A stretch of 64,000 nucleotides of DNA from Beta vulgaris subsp. vulgaris (GCF_026745355.1 NC_079205.1:58157058-58221057), one strand, 5' to 3'. Positions 47,420 to 60,077 are shown, counted from the first letter of the stretch. Notes: a model not told the origin generated them from the sequence alone. Made by a program: numbers and translations.

Positions 47420-49588
47420 TGTCCTTTGATTACTGGTGTCAAATAACTTGCATGTATACCGACTTAATCAAAATAAGGATGAGTGTAGATATTTTAGTTG
47501 GTTTTTGGGCTTAATAAAGGTCCCGCCCAATATCTACGCCACATCATCAGAAATCAATAGATAGGTGGCACAGTGGGTCCCACCGGAGAGTTGATCTAAC
47601 TCAAGGTTGTCTATGGATTCACAGATGAGGCCGAAAATGCTAATTGTCTGAAAATGCAACATAGTCATTGATCCGAAGAAAGCCCATCTCATTAATGTTG
47701 CATATTTGGGAACCGCAATGTTATAAATACCAACTGTCTCATCAATGAACATGTATTGAAGTCTCACCTAACAAACTAGAGCATCTTTCTCTACCTCAAC
47801 TGACTTGAGCATCGGAGGAGCGATCTCGGAACAACTCTGGGGTAGTCTAACCTTGTTTTTCAGATTTCCGGTGTACATACGATTAATTCAGGCGAACATT
47901 TTTTGGGGTTCACTCCTAATCAACACACTTCAGCAATGCTCAATTTCTAAACGGAACAGTTGGTAAATTCTATATGTGGGTTATCGAGGTAGTACTCAAG
48001 ATGTCGAATCGAATTCTAGCAAACTTTAGTCGTTTTAATATCTTGAAGCATTTATACTAATTACAAAAAAAAATTGACCGTGAACTAAAGATAATGCATA
48101 ATTATACAATATAGAAGATAATCGATCTCAGATATGTACATATAGAAGTATATTTCATATAATATTTATATTAAGTTAATTGTTGCAAACTCAAGCATCT
48201 AACTAAAAAATGATAGATGTCAAGTATAAACAATGTGTATGAAACAGATAATACTATAAATAATACAAAAATTATTGAAAAAGACGGTCTAATTTTAGTA
48301 TAAAAGTAAATATAATCACTAAATGGATTCAACAATTTTAATTTAAAAATAGGCGGTCTCTTATAAGACAAACTCATAATAATATTGAGCCTTTTTCATA
48401 TGAGGACTCTTATATTGTAGGTTTATTTACACGCTACCTTAGCAAAAAAAAAAAAAACATCTAAATACTGCAATTAGGAAGATACAACATAAATTTCCTG
48501 AGATTAAGGCTTGCAAATAAACTACCAAATGTACGTGTTAAACCTTATCGTTCATGAAAATGTTAGATTTAACATGATTTTTATACAAGTAGGCAAAAAA
48601 CTCATGCACCTTGAACCATACATTATAATTCATGGGAAAAGCATCCTTATTACGGTCACAAGTTACAACCATGCTATTGAGAATTGAGATATGAATTCCT
48701 CCATATTTGGCCCATGGATTTGTCATGGGCGGATGGGCCACAACTTTCATACGATCTTTTACATGATAGTGCATAAACATAGATGATCAAATTTCTTAAA
48801 CTAATGATTAGGATGTATGAAAGGGAAAATAAAATATATTTTAAAATTCATATTTTCATTTAAAAAAAATCAAATGATGCTTGTTTCATAATCTAAATAT
48901 AGTGATATATAATAATCCAAACCTTTATAGGAATTAATGTTGATTTGGTTGGTCATTTTAATCAAAGGAAACTTAGTTCCACATTAAATACTTGTATAAT
49001 ATAAAACTGGGGTGTTTTCTCTCATAAAAGTTCAATTTATTTAAGAAATGCATAAAAATAATGTCCCGTGGTGCCTCTAAAAAATAAGAACATTCTCAAA
49101 TGATAATACCGTCTCACAATTAATTTCAAGAGGGTCAAGCCAATCTTCAAGAGACTCCTTTATCTAATATTATAAGATAAGACAGTTTTGCGTAGACTAA
49201 CTAAAGATTAGGGGACACTAACAATTTTCTTTAAGAATTTATATATGATACGAAATATTATCTTTTAGAAAAACAAAAACAATTAGCTCTGAACTATTTT
49301 GACAATATATACTCTCCATAAGTCCATATAAAGATTATGTCCGAGTTAATCCAAAGTTTATGAAGGTATTATCCAAAGAAAATCGGCCAAAATTAGGATT
49401 ATGATTATAATTTCCATGACATACATAATATGTGTTCATCTTCCTTTATACCCAAAAGGACATTACAAGGAAAAAAGCATGCATAAAATAAGTTATCAAG
49501 GAGGGAAATTGGGAATAAAAGGAACAACTTTAACAACCATTGTAGACAAAAAGTGTATCTTTGTGGATACAAAAGAAACATCATCTTC
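47420..49588. other. Intergenic stretch with two unidentified short frames
   Basis: No clear gene. Two minus-strand frames of about 80 codons (47534-47767 and 48538-48780) look protein-like but carry no motif I recognise. The second reads KYGGIHISILNSMVVTCDRN and might be the end of a decayed gene. The rest is AT-rich. Confidence 0.35.
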
Positions 49589-49591
49589 TTA

Positions 49592-49602
49592 TTATATATA
49601 AT
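49592..49602 (+). promoter_or_regulatory. Probable TATA box of the GDSL gene
   Basis: TTATATATAAT lies about 65-75 bases upstream of the GDSL start codon, a normal distance for a plant TATA box with a short leader. Position-based inference. Confidence 0.55.
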
Positions 49603-49665
49603 ACTTCATACAATATAACAATAAGTTGCTAAAAAAACACAAAAATAGCTATCTAGTTAGACATC

Positions 49666-52600
49666 ATGTCGAATTTAGGTTTGATGAGAAAATTGAAGAC
49701 ATTGAGCATTATCAATAAAATAGTTCTTATTTATGCATTTATGCATGCTAGTTTGGCAAGTGGTCAACAATTTACAGCAATGTATGTCTTTGGAGATTCA
49801 TTAGTTGATAATGGAAACAACAACTACTTAAACGCCCAAGCTAAGGCAAACTTCTATCCATATGGGATTGATTTTTATCAAGGGCCTACTGGAAGATTCA
49901 CCAATGGGAAAACTATCATCGACTTTCTGTGTAATTCCATTTATCTATACTTTACATATGTACATTTATTGATTTTATCTACTTTATATGTGGTGAATGA
50001 TTGAGAATTTGAGATAATTATTACTATAAATCATATGAAGTATGCTTATATCAAGGACTCTTGAGTCTAATAATATCGTTCTTTATCTTTCACATGTGCG
50101 ATCAAGGTTTAAATCTTGGTGGAAGCAGATTTTAAGATTGCGGGGGAGGGAAGGTGAAGGTTGGGTTGCTTATTAGACTTACAGTAAGTATCTAGTACGA
50201 AGGCGGTCTAGAGATAGGGGGGCTATTTTTTTATTTTTTTTTTCCTTATGGGGTGTTATTAGGCATGACATTGGATTTAGTTGGTAAAAGGCCCCAAACT
50301 ATATGGGTCACAAGCTCATATTATTAATTCAAAAGACAAATATGCTATAAGGGTATATGACATGCAATGTGTGGATGTAGCCTATAGGATCGTTGACATA
50401 GCACGAACCACGGACGACCTATATATGTTTATGTTATAGAGTTTGAGATTACGAATTTAGGATATGATTCTCTTATCTTTTATACCATCTTATTCTTATA
50501 CAAATTTTTTGACTAGTCTATCTTATTTATTCACAATATCAAAATTTATAAATTTTATATATGATTCGTTAGTGTGAAGAAACATAATTATGACATAAAT
50601 AAACATGTGAATCAATTTTAAAAAAATAACATGTATAAAGAATTGGATTTATGTATGCATATAGTGAAGATTTTTGTTTGTTTTTAGGCTTTAGCCTTTA
50701 AGGAATGGGGGAGCAAGGTTGCACCCAAAAGTTCTAGTATATAGGGTTATTATTTCCGTTTTTATGTTTTGGGATCTATTTCTAGCCTTATTTTGTTTAG
50801 TTGATTAGAATATACTACACGAATCTTCTAATTAACTTTTGCCCCATGCACATTTATATTTTTTGCACTCTCTCCTCAAAATAATAAATCAGTTTCTCTC
50901 TTATTTATGGGGCCATGAATATAGCTAACACATTATATAAGTGAACCACGTTAAATTCGTGCTTCGATTCTTCTTTAGTTCTTCATTGTTTATTGCTTTA
51001 GTTATAACAAAAATACTAAATCAAGTATTATTGATTGAATTTGTTGGTGATGTGCAGCTGAATTGCTAGGACTACCTCTTCTGCCAGCCTTCGCGAATCC
51101 TTTCTCTACTGATAGAGACATCATGTATGGCGTAAACTACGCCTCAGCTGCTGGAGGGATTCTTGAGGAAAGTGGACAAGGCTTAGTACGTAACTAACCT
51201 CCTCTAAATTTCTAAAAGCCTTAATTACTAATTAGCTTCTTAAGTTCCTAATTTCCCATGTACACCCTGACCCTGTTACTGTTAGTTAACAGAAATCTCC
51301 TAATTAATACTCATCACGTTTATCAATACTCCCTCCTGTTTTTTATTACCTATTTTTTGTTTCTATTTTTGAAATATACCCACTAAGGATGCGTTCTTTT
51401 AACTTTATTGGACATGAACTTATCTGAACTGAACTTATTAGATATGAACTTATCTGAATTGGACCTGGACTGAACTTATTAGACTTGATAGAACCTTATT
51501 GGACCTGATTAGACCTTATTGGACCTGATTAGAACTTATTAGACCTTATTGGACCTGATTGAAACTTATTAGACCTTATTAACTTTTAGCAATTGGAACT
51601 TATTGGACCTTATTAGACCTGATTGTAACTTATTGCACCTGATTGTAGCTTATTGGACCTTATTAGACCTGATTGAAACTTATTGCCCTGATTAAACCTG
51701 ATGGAAACTTATCTGAACTTATTTGAACTTATTAGACTTGAAACTTAATTTATTAAGGTGAAGAGAACGCACCCTAGCTTTTCATGACACACACATTCAA
51801 CTTTAATATAAATTCATTTTTTTTATAACTTTCTATGTTCATAACACATTTATCTTAACTCTGTGCAAAATAAACGGTTAAACTAATAAAGGCTATTAGC
51901 CTATTAGGTCAATGTTGAATCAAATCCAATTCAAGTTACTAATATAATTCGGTTTCCGGGTCGAAACGATGTATCCATATTCGTCCATTTTCAAATTTGA
52001 ATTTTGAGTTGCTTAAAATTTGGCCATTTCTACTTACACACCATTACACCATATTTGTCATACATGTGTAATTTTACTTTTATTGGTGTAAACTGTGACA
52101 GGGGGAGAGATTTAGTTTCAGTAAACAGGCAGAGAATTTTGGAATCACAAAGAGGCAATTGCAGAATCATATGAGTGAAAAGGAGTTGCAACAATATCTT
52201 GAAAAAGCCTTAGCAGTGGTCATCCTAGGAAGCAATGACTATGTTAACAATTACCTAAATCCTGGTTACCGTACTCGCTCCAAATTTAAGCCCGACAAAT
52301 ATGCTGATATTGTCATCAACCAATACACTAAACAAATTACGGTAAAATCACTTCGTTTTCCTTGGTTATATACAACCTCTCTCTTTTCCTTACTACTTAA
52401 ATGACATATGTTCTTTTGCAATAGTATTATCTTTTTCCCTCAAAGAAGCAATTATATATGTTGTGTCCGAGTTTAAGAATCAAGGGTGACCTAATTGATT
52501 GGAGATCCTCCTCTCACCCTTGTGATAAGTGTTCGATTTTTTCCCCTTATAAAGTGGGATCCCTAATTTTTCTGCCACTTGTGCTAAGGAATATTTATCT

Positions 52601-54170
52601 TACTTTTAAAATAAATGTTATGTACAACAATCCGAGTTTATATTGTTTAAATCATATACTTGAAACCTAATTTGTTAAAATCATATACTTGAAACCTAAT
52701 TTTCCCTCCATTTTGTAATACTTTATTAATAAAATTGCATTCCCGTCTAATGACTATATAAGACTACATTTTAATCTAGGACATATTCATGTAGTCACTA
52801 ACACTATTTTTATAAGAGTGAAGGATAGTCTAATGGTCATAGCTTCTCTCCCGGTTCCAGAAAGTTCTGGGATCGATCCTCGCCCTTGGCAAGTTGGAAT
52901 CCCCTTTATTCCCCCAACTCGTCAAGGTAAAGACTAACACCATTTTTATAATGTTGTATACATAGGCACTATATGATCAAGGACTAAGACGCTTCTTCTT
53001 GGCGGGAGTAGGGCCAATTGGTTGTACCCCTTCTCAAAAAACAGCGGCTGGACTGCCTGCTGGTAAATGCGTTAATTTTAGCAATGATGTTATTCAAATG
53101 TTCAACACAAGGCTTAGAACCCTGGTTGATCGACTAAATGGCACCCACCCAAATGCAACTTTTGTTTTTGGAGATACTTTTCAAGGTTTGATGGATATAC
53201 TTACTCATCCTGCCACTTTTGGTAAGACTTGATGTATTCATTTTAGATTTGTATGCTTATTAATCTAGAATTGTTTTTCCTATAGTATCATTAATAACAC
53301 ATTAGCAACGGTTTTTTATACTTAAAATATATGTTGCTCGGACTCGGGTACTCATGTCTGACACAGATATGTGTCCAAGTGTCTTGACTCAACTATTTTG
53401 TGGAAAATTTTCAATTTTTGAGCCCAAAATGAAGTATCGAAGTGACACACGTATGTTCGAGTGTCAAGGATCCAACACAGATACTTGAGGTGAAATCAAG
53501 AATCAGAGCAACATAACTTGAAACAAACAAACCACTAAAGTTTTTCAAGGTTACAAAGACCCGTCTTTGCAATCTCTTTGCATTGAAGAACATCAACTAT
53601 TGTTCATTTCTCCAATTCATATATATAACACCCGTATATACGGATTTCTTAGTATTGAGGTAGGACTCTAGGATAGACTATGAAGTCTCCTCACTAATGC
53701 ACTTCTGTTTCTCCTTTAAACATCATATAAACACTGATGTAACACTTCAACTTGCTTATATAAAAACTACTAGTAGATAAACATAAGCATTCTTCTGTTT
53801 CTCCTTTAAACATAATATAAACACTAATGTAAGACTTCAATTTGCTTATATAACAACTACTATAGTAGATAAACATAAGCACAAAATTTATAACTACTAC
53901 TAAAAGTTTGTATCATTTGTGAATTGTGAATTGTGAATTGCAGGGTTGACAGAGTTGGAGAAAGCATGCTGTGGCGTAGGCCGAAACAACGCAGAAAAAA
54001 TGTGTCTTCCTTTCTTAATACCATGTTTAAACAGGGATCAATATGCTTTCTGGGATGCATTTCATCCAACCCAAGCTGTTCATAGGTTCCTAGCTTTAAT
54101 GGCTTACAATGGCCCTAAATCTATTTCTCATCCCTTTAATATCAAAGAAATGGCCCTGCTTCAGACCTGA
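49666..54170 (+). CDS. GDSL esterase/lipase, secreted
   Basis: Five exons (49666-49930, 51058-51185, 52102-52341, 52966-53221, 53944-54170) join in frame to 1116 bases, 371 residues. A hydrophobic leader (residues about 18-33, [16 protein letters not shown]) suggests secretion. Blocks of the family: [17 protein letters not shown] with nucleophile Ser45, [27 protein letters not shown] with the oxyanion Asn, [12 protein letters not shown], and [11 protein letters not shown] with the catalytic Asp334 and His337. All catalytic residues are present and the length is normal. Plant GDSL lipases hydrolyse acyl esters in cutin, wax or defence pathways; the substrate here is unknown. Introns hold a MITE (51387-51774), a SINE (52816-52932), another MITE and a 90-bp tandem repeat, none touching an exon. 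Confidence 0.95.
51387..51774. mobile_element. TIR MITE in GDSL intron 2, with internal repeats
   Basis: The left end GGATGCGTTCTTTTAAC and the complement of the right end GGGTGCGTTCTCTTCACC are inverted matches. The flanks TAA and TAG could be a mutated 3-bp target. The interior is an array of CTTATTGGACCTGATTAGAC-like units (about 51470-51700). Confidence 0.7.
52816..52932 (+). mobile_element. SINE, 117 bp, in GDSL intron 3
   Basis: Box A (GATAGTCTAATGGTCATAGC) and box B (GGGATCGATCC, 52869-52879) form an internal polymerase III promoter. The element is flanked by a 19-bp target duplication, ACTAACACTATTTTTATAA at 52797-52815 and the same with one change at 52933-52951. The right repeat ends 14 bases before exon 4. 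Confidence 0.88.
53330..53517. mobile_element. MITE in GDSL intron 4
   Basis: The left end TATGTTGCTCGGACTC and the right end AATCAGAGCAACATAA are inverted partners. The interior repeats GACACAGATATGTGTCCAAG-type words. This matches a short repeat family widespread in plant genes. The class is uncertain. Confidence 0.6.
53702..53881. repeat. 90-bp tandem duplication in GDSL intron 4
   Basis: Two units, 53702-53791 and 53792-53881, start CTTCTGTTTCTCCTTTAAAC and differ at about ten sites. They end about 60 bases before exon 5. Confidence 0.88.
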
Positions 54171-54251
54171 CTTTTCTGTTCTGTTACAAAGATTTCTGAA
54201 AATTGTAAAGTTTGTACTCTAATGTAAGTTGTTAGCCGATTGTATAAAACT

Positions 54252-54257
54252 AATAAA
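54252..54257 (+). terminator. Poly(A) signal of the GDSL gene
   Basis: AATAAA lies 82 bases after the GDSL stop codon, a normal distance for the plant near-upstream element. Confidence 0.5.
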
Positions 54258-54922
54258 GGCAGCATCAACATGTATAAATAGCATTTGTGTTTGAATTAGT
54301 ATAAGAATAATACTATGTGATTGACTTTCTGAATTTAAGGAAATGGAATTTTATATTAGTAGTACTGAGAATTTTCTTGCAGAGTTGAGATTAATATGTT
54401 TGGAATGAGGATTGCAGAAGGTTTCATCCTCTATGTTATGTCTGATTGACTGTGACTATTAGTACGATTAGCACCCACAACAGAATTCTGAACAGCAAAT
54501 TCCAAAGTCAATACTACTGTTAAACATGATGATCTATGTTGCGCAGTTTGATCCTGAATAAGGCTTTGTTCTCCTCATCTTATTTTCACTTATTCTAGGA
54601 TATACTATTTATAGTTAGAGACTTAGAGGTAATAAGTTTGGACTGGACTGAATTGGACTCTGGACTTTTCGCAGTCTGTTTACGACCCTGGTGATAATGT
54701 CTCACACAAGGTCATATATATGAGGCAACGCTATTGCTAATGGACCCTACTAGGCACTAGCAATCACAATTATTGATTTTTGGCAATACATCGATATCAA
54801 AACTAGATTATCCAACATATACTTTTCAACACTACATCATAATAATTGGTTCCTCAGCTATATGCCTGTACATAACCTCATAAACCCAATCTCTTTTCTA
54901 AGACTAAATTTTGATAGCAAAA
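54258..54922. other. Spacer before the UGT cluster
   Basis: About 660 bases of AT-rich DNA. It should hold the promoter of the first UGT copy, but it shares no obvious sequence with the promoters of the other two copies. Confidence 0.4.
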
Positions 54923-55436
54923 ATGGAACACCAATCTTCTACACCTCATGTGCTCATCTTTCCACTTCCAATACAAGGCCACATAACTCCAATGTTAAAC
55001 TTAGCTGAACTTCTTTGCCTTGCTAATCTTAAAGTAACCTTCCTTAATACTACCCAAAACCACAAACTTCTAACCCGAAACACAAACATTGAAGCCCGTT
55101 TCGCCCGCTACCCTGGCTTCGTGTTCAGCATAGTACCTGACGGGCTAGCTGATGAACACCCACGAGCTGGTGTGAGCAAGTTCAAGGACTGGTCGAGTGA
55201 GTTGGTGGAGAAGTTAGCATTAAGTGGTGAGCCCCTTTTGAGAGAGATGTTGGTAGGATCAACAGGAATAGATAAAGTTACATGTTTGATAATTGATGGG
55301 TGGATAAGCTTTGCTAATGAAGTAGCAAATGAAGTTGAGGTACCAGTGATTGCATTTAGGTGTTCTAGTCCATGCTACATGTGGACTTATTTCTGTATTC
55401 CAAAGCTCATTCAAGCTGGAGATATACCCTTCAAAG
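54923..55436 (+). pseudogene. UGT85-like glycosyltransferase copy 1, exon 1 only
   Basis: The frame from MEHQSSTPHVLIFPLPIQGH is an undamaged N-terminal acceptor-binding domain: catalytic His in QGHITPML, partner Asp in CLIIDGWISFANEVANE, and the family end GDIPFK. It closes with a normal donor site, AAAG|GTATGC, after 514 bases, in the same phase as copies 2 and 3. No exon 2 with a PSPG box occurs before the next copy starts at 56438. The gene thus lacks its sugar-binding half unless its transcript splices to the exon at 59128, 3.7 kb downstream and past copy 2. I call it a truncated duplicate and flag the alternative. Its promoter is unlike those of copies 2 and 3. Confidence 0.82.
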
Positions 55437-55505
55437 GTATGCATTTTATAGTGAAATACATACCCACATGAAAAATTCTGATATAATTGTTGTAAATCCC
55501 AAGTT

Positions 55506-55710
55506 TTTTAAAAAAAAAAAATTCGTAAGAAGAATTCCTCTAGTTTGCCCTCGCACAGGGCTTTCACCAAGAGGTCCATTACAAGCCAGACACTCCTAAC
55601 CCCCCTCCCTCCTTAAATCCCAAGCAAATGCTTGGGCAGGAATTGAACCCTAGACCTTGTTAGGAAAGATGATAAAGCTCGCCACTTGATCGAGCCAACC
55701 CCAAGTGATG
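55506..55710 (-). mobile_element. tRNA-derived SINE
   Basis: On the minus strand, box A (GGCTCGATCAAGTGGCGAGC, complement of 55678-55697) and box B (GGGTTCAATTCC, complement of 55639-55650) are about 28 bases apart. The 3' end is near a T6/A11 run at 55504-55522. It lies just downstream of UGT copy 1. Confidence 0.75.
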
Positions 55711-56381
55711 TATTAGTACCTATCAACTTATCAAAACTTTTTAGGGTAATTTTATGTTTTCTTAGTTTTAAGAGTTGGATTAACAAATATATTTTCCATC
55801 TAAATTCAAAGAGCCTAAAATGTAACAAAATAAAATATAGGCGGGGTTCCTTAATATTGGGGGCCCTGAACGGTCGGTCACTCTGCTCATATGTCCAAGA
55901 CCCCTCTGTTGTCAAGGTTTCTCCTTAACTTATTAAAGAAAACGAGAATAAAATCCTAGAATATGTTGTACAATATGATGTAGAAAAGAGGAAAGGAAAT
56001 AATAAAGATAAACAAGATTGTAGGAGACAATTAAGGAAAATCTGTACAAAGATAACAATAACCATGATAAGATCAAGATGGAGATTTGATCTTAGCCCCA
56101 TCACTGTTATTCATCGATATTCCTTCACAAGGTAGTTGTTTCAAGTGTATGATTAATGTAAGAATTCAAAACTTCAAAATTACAACCAAAGTATAATTGT
56201 ATTAATAGCTCCCACGAGAAACACTCCTTGTGATAGAAAATCATATTTAATGTAAAAGCTACTGTCATTAGTCAGGCATTACAAACAAAATCATGTGCTT
56301 GTAGAAAAAAAATAGAAATTAAGGTACTTTAATCAGATCTTTCAACATTAATTAATGTTCAAATAATATTTCCAATCATTT

Positions 56382-56437
56382 CTATATAATCTATACATCT
56401 AAGCTACATATTCATTAGTTTCCAATACCCAAGTTTA
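56382..56437 (+). promoter_or_regulatory. Core promoter of UGT copy 2
   Basis: CTATATAATC (56382-56391) lies about 50 bases before the ATG. The last 30 bases before the start (CATATTCATTAGTTTCCAAT, then ACCCAAGTT) are nearly identical to those before copy 3, so copies 2 and 3 come from a duplication that included the promoter. Confidence 0.65.
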
Positions 56438-59400
56438 ATGGAGAAATTAGATCATAATCAATTTTCACTTTCACCTCATGTGCTTATATTTCCTATTCCA
56501 GCACTAGGCCATATAACCCCAATGCTACACCTAGCTGAACTTCTATGCATTGCCAACTTTAAGGTAACCTTTCTAAACACAACCCACAACCACCAACGCC
56601 TGACCCAACACGCCGACGTCGAAGCTCGTTTCGACGTCTATCCAGGCTTTGAGTTCAAGACAATACCCGACGGGCTGCCTGACGACCACCCTAGGACTGG
56701 TGAGAACAATATCAATGATTGGCTGAAGGAGGTGGTTCAGGGGTTAACATTAAGTGCTAAACCCTTTTTAAGAGAGATTTTGCTTGGATCAAGTAAAATA
56801 GCTAAGAAAACATGCTTAATAGTTGATGGGTGGATGAGTTTTGCTAATGATATAGCAAATGAAGCTGAGATACCAGTAATAATATTCAAGTGTGCTAGTG
56901 CATCTTGCAATTGGTCTTATTACTGTATTCCAAAGCTCATTGAAGCAAGTGAATTACCCTTCAAAGGTACACATCATTACTCTCTACATACATTTGTATG
57001 TCTGAACTTTCTCAGTAATTAATAAGTCAACGGGCTCTATTCTCCTCAACTTACTCTCATTCGAGGTGAATAAGAACATAATATAGAGTTACGTCCAAGG
57101 TCAATAAACACTACTTAAATCCAATTTTAAACTATAATAAGTCCATATAAGTTCTGAAAAGTTAAGTTCTAAAACAATAATTTGAGAAAGACTAAATTCA
57201 GGGATGATTATTTTTAGCTAATTGAAAACAAGTAGAGAAAAATTTAGATCATTTCCAATTCTTTAGGGAGAGATGGTAGCTCAGTGGAATACCATCCCAA
57301 ATTTCAAGGTATCGTCCAGGGTTCGAATTCTCATCCCAACAATATGTTGGGCATTTAATTCTGGACTATTTGGTGTTGTACCCGACCTCTGAGCTGGTGT
57401 GCCCTATAGGCTAGTAGCCTAACAAGGGTTGATCTTCGGACCAACTATCTTTCCTAATAAAAAAAATTCCAATTCTTTTATTCGCATTTCATTTACATCA
57501 GACCAAACAGTGGCGGATCCAGGATTTGAGCCACGTGGGTTCGGAGTAGTTCAAACATAAGTTTCGAATTACGTTTTACTATCTAGAGCCAGGGGGCGGC
57601 TTTTAGCATGTTCAACATGTTCCATGGAACAGGGCCTCTTTATTGTGAGGGCCCCAAAATAGAGAAAGTTCAAGTAGTAAAAAGAAAAAGATTATCTACT
57701 TATTTAGACTACTTTTTTTTCATAATATGATTATGTGAAGTATGGATGAGCTATTACATTATTGAATTCTTCAAATACGAGATCGCACAGGGCCTCTATA
57801 TAGTTCGAGACGGGCCTGTGACTAGAGCTGTATTTCTTTTAATGAATAGGGAAACTTTCAACAATTGTGGCGGAGGTTCCATTCTTAATTATATCGTTAC
57901 AAAAATAACAAAATAAATTTTTGTATAACAAAAAACTATCATTATCTTAATACAAAGTCGTTATAAAATGAACTACGGATTGAGTATCAATTATTACGAC
58001 AATTTTCTTTAAATCCACTACCAACCAAGTGTTGAAAGTAATTACATATCCATGATATGAAACGATGAAAAAAAAAAGAAATAATATAGAAACTAGCACA
58101 AATGAAATCTAAAATGACAACTAACAACAAATTCAACGCTCTTCGTATTTTAGTTTGGGTGATAATGAGCTTTGTCATGATTTTTGTTCAGAATTGATGT
58201 ATAAATTCTTCCATGTCAAATGTTAATATTCGCACATTTAGTTTATAAAATGCACCTATAATTTTTTTATAAATATTAACACACATTTCATTACATATCA
58301 CGTAAGTATATGAGCAGTGAATGTCAAGTAATTATATAGTTAGTGTATGATTATTTGATTCCTTAAGCAAGAAAACTGAGAAGAGAATGGAAACTAACCT
58401 CAACTCAATACCTTTTGAGTTTTGACGTATAATATTTAATAGGTGGTGATATATTTACAAAGATAAAGGAGAGGTAATTAATAAAGGACGGACTGAATAA
58501 ACGAAATAGAATACTTGTAAATATATCACAGGTTCTACTAAGATATAAAACATAAGCTATAGACAATTAGACTTGTAGTAATTAAGGATAAGGAAAAAGG
58601 AAAGAAAAAGCAACAATGAAGCGAACTTCAAGAAGAGTAGATCGAACCCGTGACCTTGAACGCAAGGACTAAAAAATAGCACGCGGACTCTACCACTGGA
58701 ACACAATACTATACACTGAAATACTACGCGCGCTTAATATATACCCTGTCATTATTTTCCTTATTTTTCCAGTTTTGCCCGATTTTTTCCCGGATCCATG
58801 TGGGTTCAGTTGAACCCACTGAACCTACGCTGGATCCGCCACTGAGACCAAACACTCTTTTTGATGAGATTACACCATCTTATTCAAGGGGAACATAAAA
58901 TCCCACCGGCCACAATTACTCATCACCATCGTAATATTGTTGTTGACTTGCTGCTATTAATATTATTACTACTACTCTTAAATTCTTAATAATACAACAT
59001 TTCAAGTCAAATTAAAGACCTGCATTCCAAAAGCATAATCTTCATTTAAATTTATATTTGTCATATTTTCAGGCAACATACTAATGGTGTTTTAATTCTT
59101 TTAATGGATTACATTATCATTAATTAGATGAAGCAATGGATGAGTTAGTAAAGAGTTCGCCAGGAATGGATAGCTTCCTTCGTTACCGTGATCTCCCCAG
59201 CTTCTGCCGGAACCAAGACACATCCTCGTGCCAAGACCTCCTACATTTGTTCAATGGCGAAATACAACGAAACAAGCAAGCACACGCATTCATTCTCAAC
59301 ACATTTGAGGATCTGGAGGATCCTACACTTTCTCTCATTCGTTCCGAATGCTCGAAAGTTTACTCCTTAGGACCACTACATGCTCACCTCAAATACAAAC

Positions 59401-60077
59401 TCAGCCAAAAGGAAACAACATTGTGCAACAATTCCTCTAGTAACTTATGGGAAGTTGATCAAAGTTGCATATCATGGTTGGATCAAAAGCCTAACAAATC
59501 TGTTGTTTATGTAAGTTTTGGGAGCTTAACTATCCTCACAAAGGACCAACTTAGAGAATTTTGGGCAGGACTAGTGCATAGTAAGAAGTATTTCCTATGG
59601 GTTATAAGGCCTAATCTCATTATAGGAAGTGAACTTGATAATCCAACCCCAGATGACCTCTTGGAGGGAACCAAGAAGAGAGGATGCTTAGTGAAATGGG
59701 CACCACAGCAAGAGGTCTTAGCCCATCGCGCTATTGGTGGGTTCTTGACTCATAGTGGATGGAACTCGACACTCGAGAGCATAGTAGCTGGGGTGCCAAT
59801 GCTTTGTTGGCCTTACTTTGCTGATCAACAAGTGAACAGCAGGTTTGTTAGTGAAGTATGGAGAATTGGGTTGGATATGAAGGATGTATGTGATAGAACT
59901 ATAGTGGAGAAGATGATAAATGATCTAATGGATGTGAAGAAAGATGAGCTGCAAAGATCAATGGACAAAATTTCACAACTAGCAAAGACAAGTATCTCGG
60001 AAGGAGGATCCTCATATTCGAATTTTAACCAATTAATCGAGGATATTAAAGCAATGTCTAAGAAAGGGGAGCATTAG
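56438..60077 (+). CDS. Family-1 UDP-glucosyltransferase, UGT85-like (copy 2, intact)
   Basis: Two exons, 56438-56966 and 59128-60077, join in phase 1 (AAA G|AT) to 1479 bases, 492 residues. The N-terminal half carries the catalytic His25 (ALGHITPML) and its partner Asp130 (CLIVDGW). The C-terminal half has the PSPG donor-binding box at residues 367-410, from WAPQQEVLAHRAIGGF to WPYFADQ, with the final Gln that favours UDP-glucose. The single intron position and sequence style fit UGT85 enzymes such as 7-deoxyloganetic acid glucosyltransferase-like proteins. They glucosylate hydroxyl or carboxyl groups of small terpenoid or cyanohydrin-type acceptors in the cytosol; the acceptor here is unknown. 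The 2161-bp intron is swollen by a SINE and a hAT element with a further nested insert. This is the only copy with both halves in the window. Confidence 0.93.
57265..57466 (+). mobile_element. SINE with 12-bp target duplication, in UGT copy 2 intron
   Basis: Box A (GATGGTAGCTCAGTGGAATA) and box B (GGGTTCGAATTC) are followed by a body of about 135 bases and an A-rich tail (AATAAAAAAA). It is flanked by TTCCAATTCTTT at 57253-57264 and 57467-57478. The length of 202 bp and the layout are typical of plant tRNA-derived SINEs. Confidence 0.9.
57590..57820. mobile_element. Small hAT-like element nested in the hAT element
   Basis: The ends CAGGGGGCGGCTTTTAG and (complement of right end) CACAGGCCCGTCTCGAAC are imperfect inverted partners. 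The flanks TCTAGAGC (57582-57589) and ACTAGAGC (57821-57828) match at 7 of 8 bases, as a hAT target duplication would. At 231 bp it carries the word CAGGGCCTCT twice (about 57623 and 57788). Confidence 0.7.
58627..58702 (-). other. tRNA-like block inside the hAT element
   Basis: On the minus strand, TGTTCCAGTGGTAGAGTCCG resembles a box A and CACGGGTTCGATC a box B, about 30 bases apart, but no acceptor stem pairs up. It may be a captured tRNA or SINE head carried by the transposon. I do not call it a working tRNA gene. Confidence 0.5.

Larger units (their letters stand above)
57508..58844. mobile_element. hAT-type non-autonomous transposon, 1337 bp, in UGT copy 2 intron
   Basis: The left end CAGTGGCGGATCCAGGATTT and the complement of the right end CAGTGGCGGATCCAGCGTAG share 15 leading bases. 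The element is flanked by a perfect 8-bp duplication AGACCAAA (57500-57507 and 58845-58852), the size expected for hAT. It contains no transposase frame. A smaller element is nested at 57590-57820, and a tRNA-like block lies at 58627-58702. Confidence 0.93.

Noticed and set aside
58627..58702. tRNA gene
   Set aside because: Box A and box B are present, but I could not form an acceptor stem or a standard anticodon loop, and the block lies inside a hAT element.
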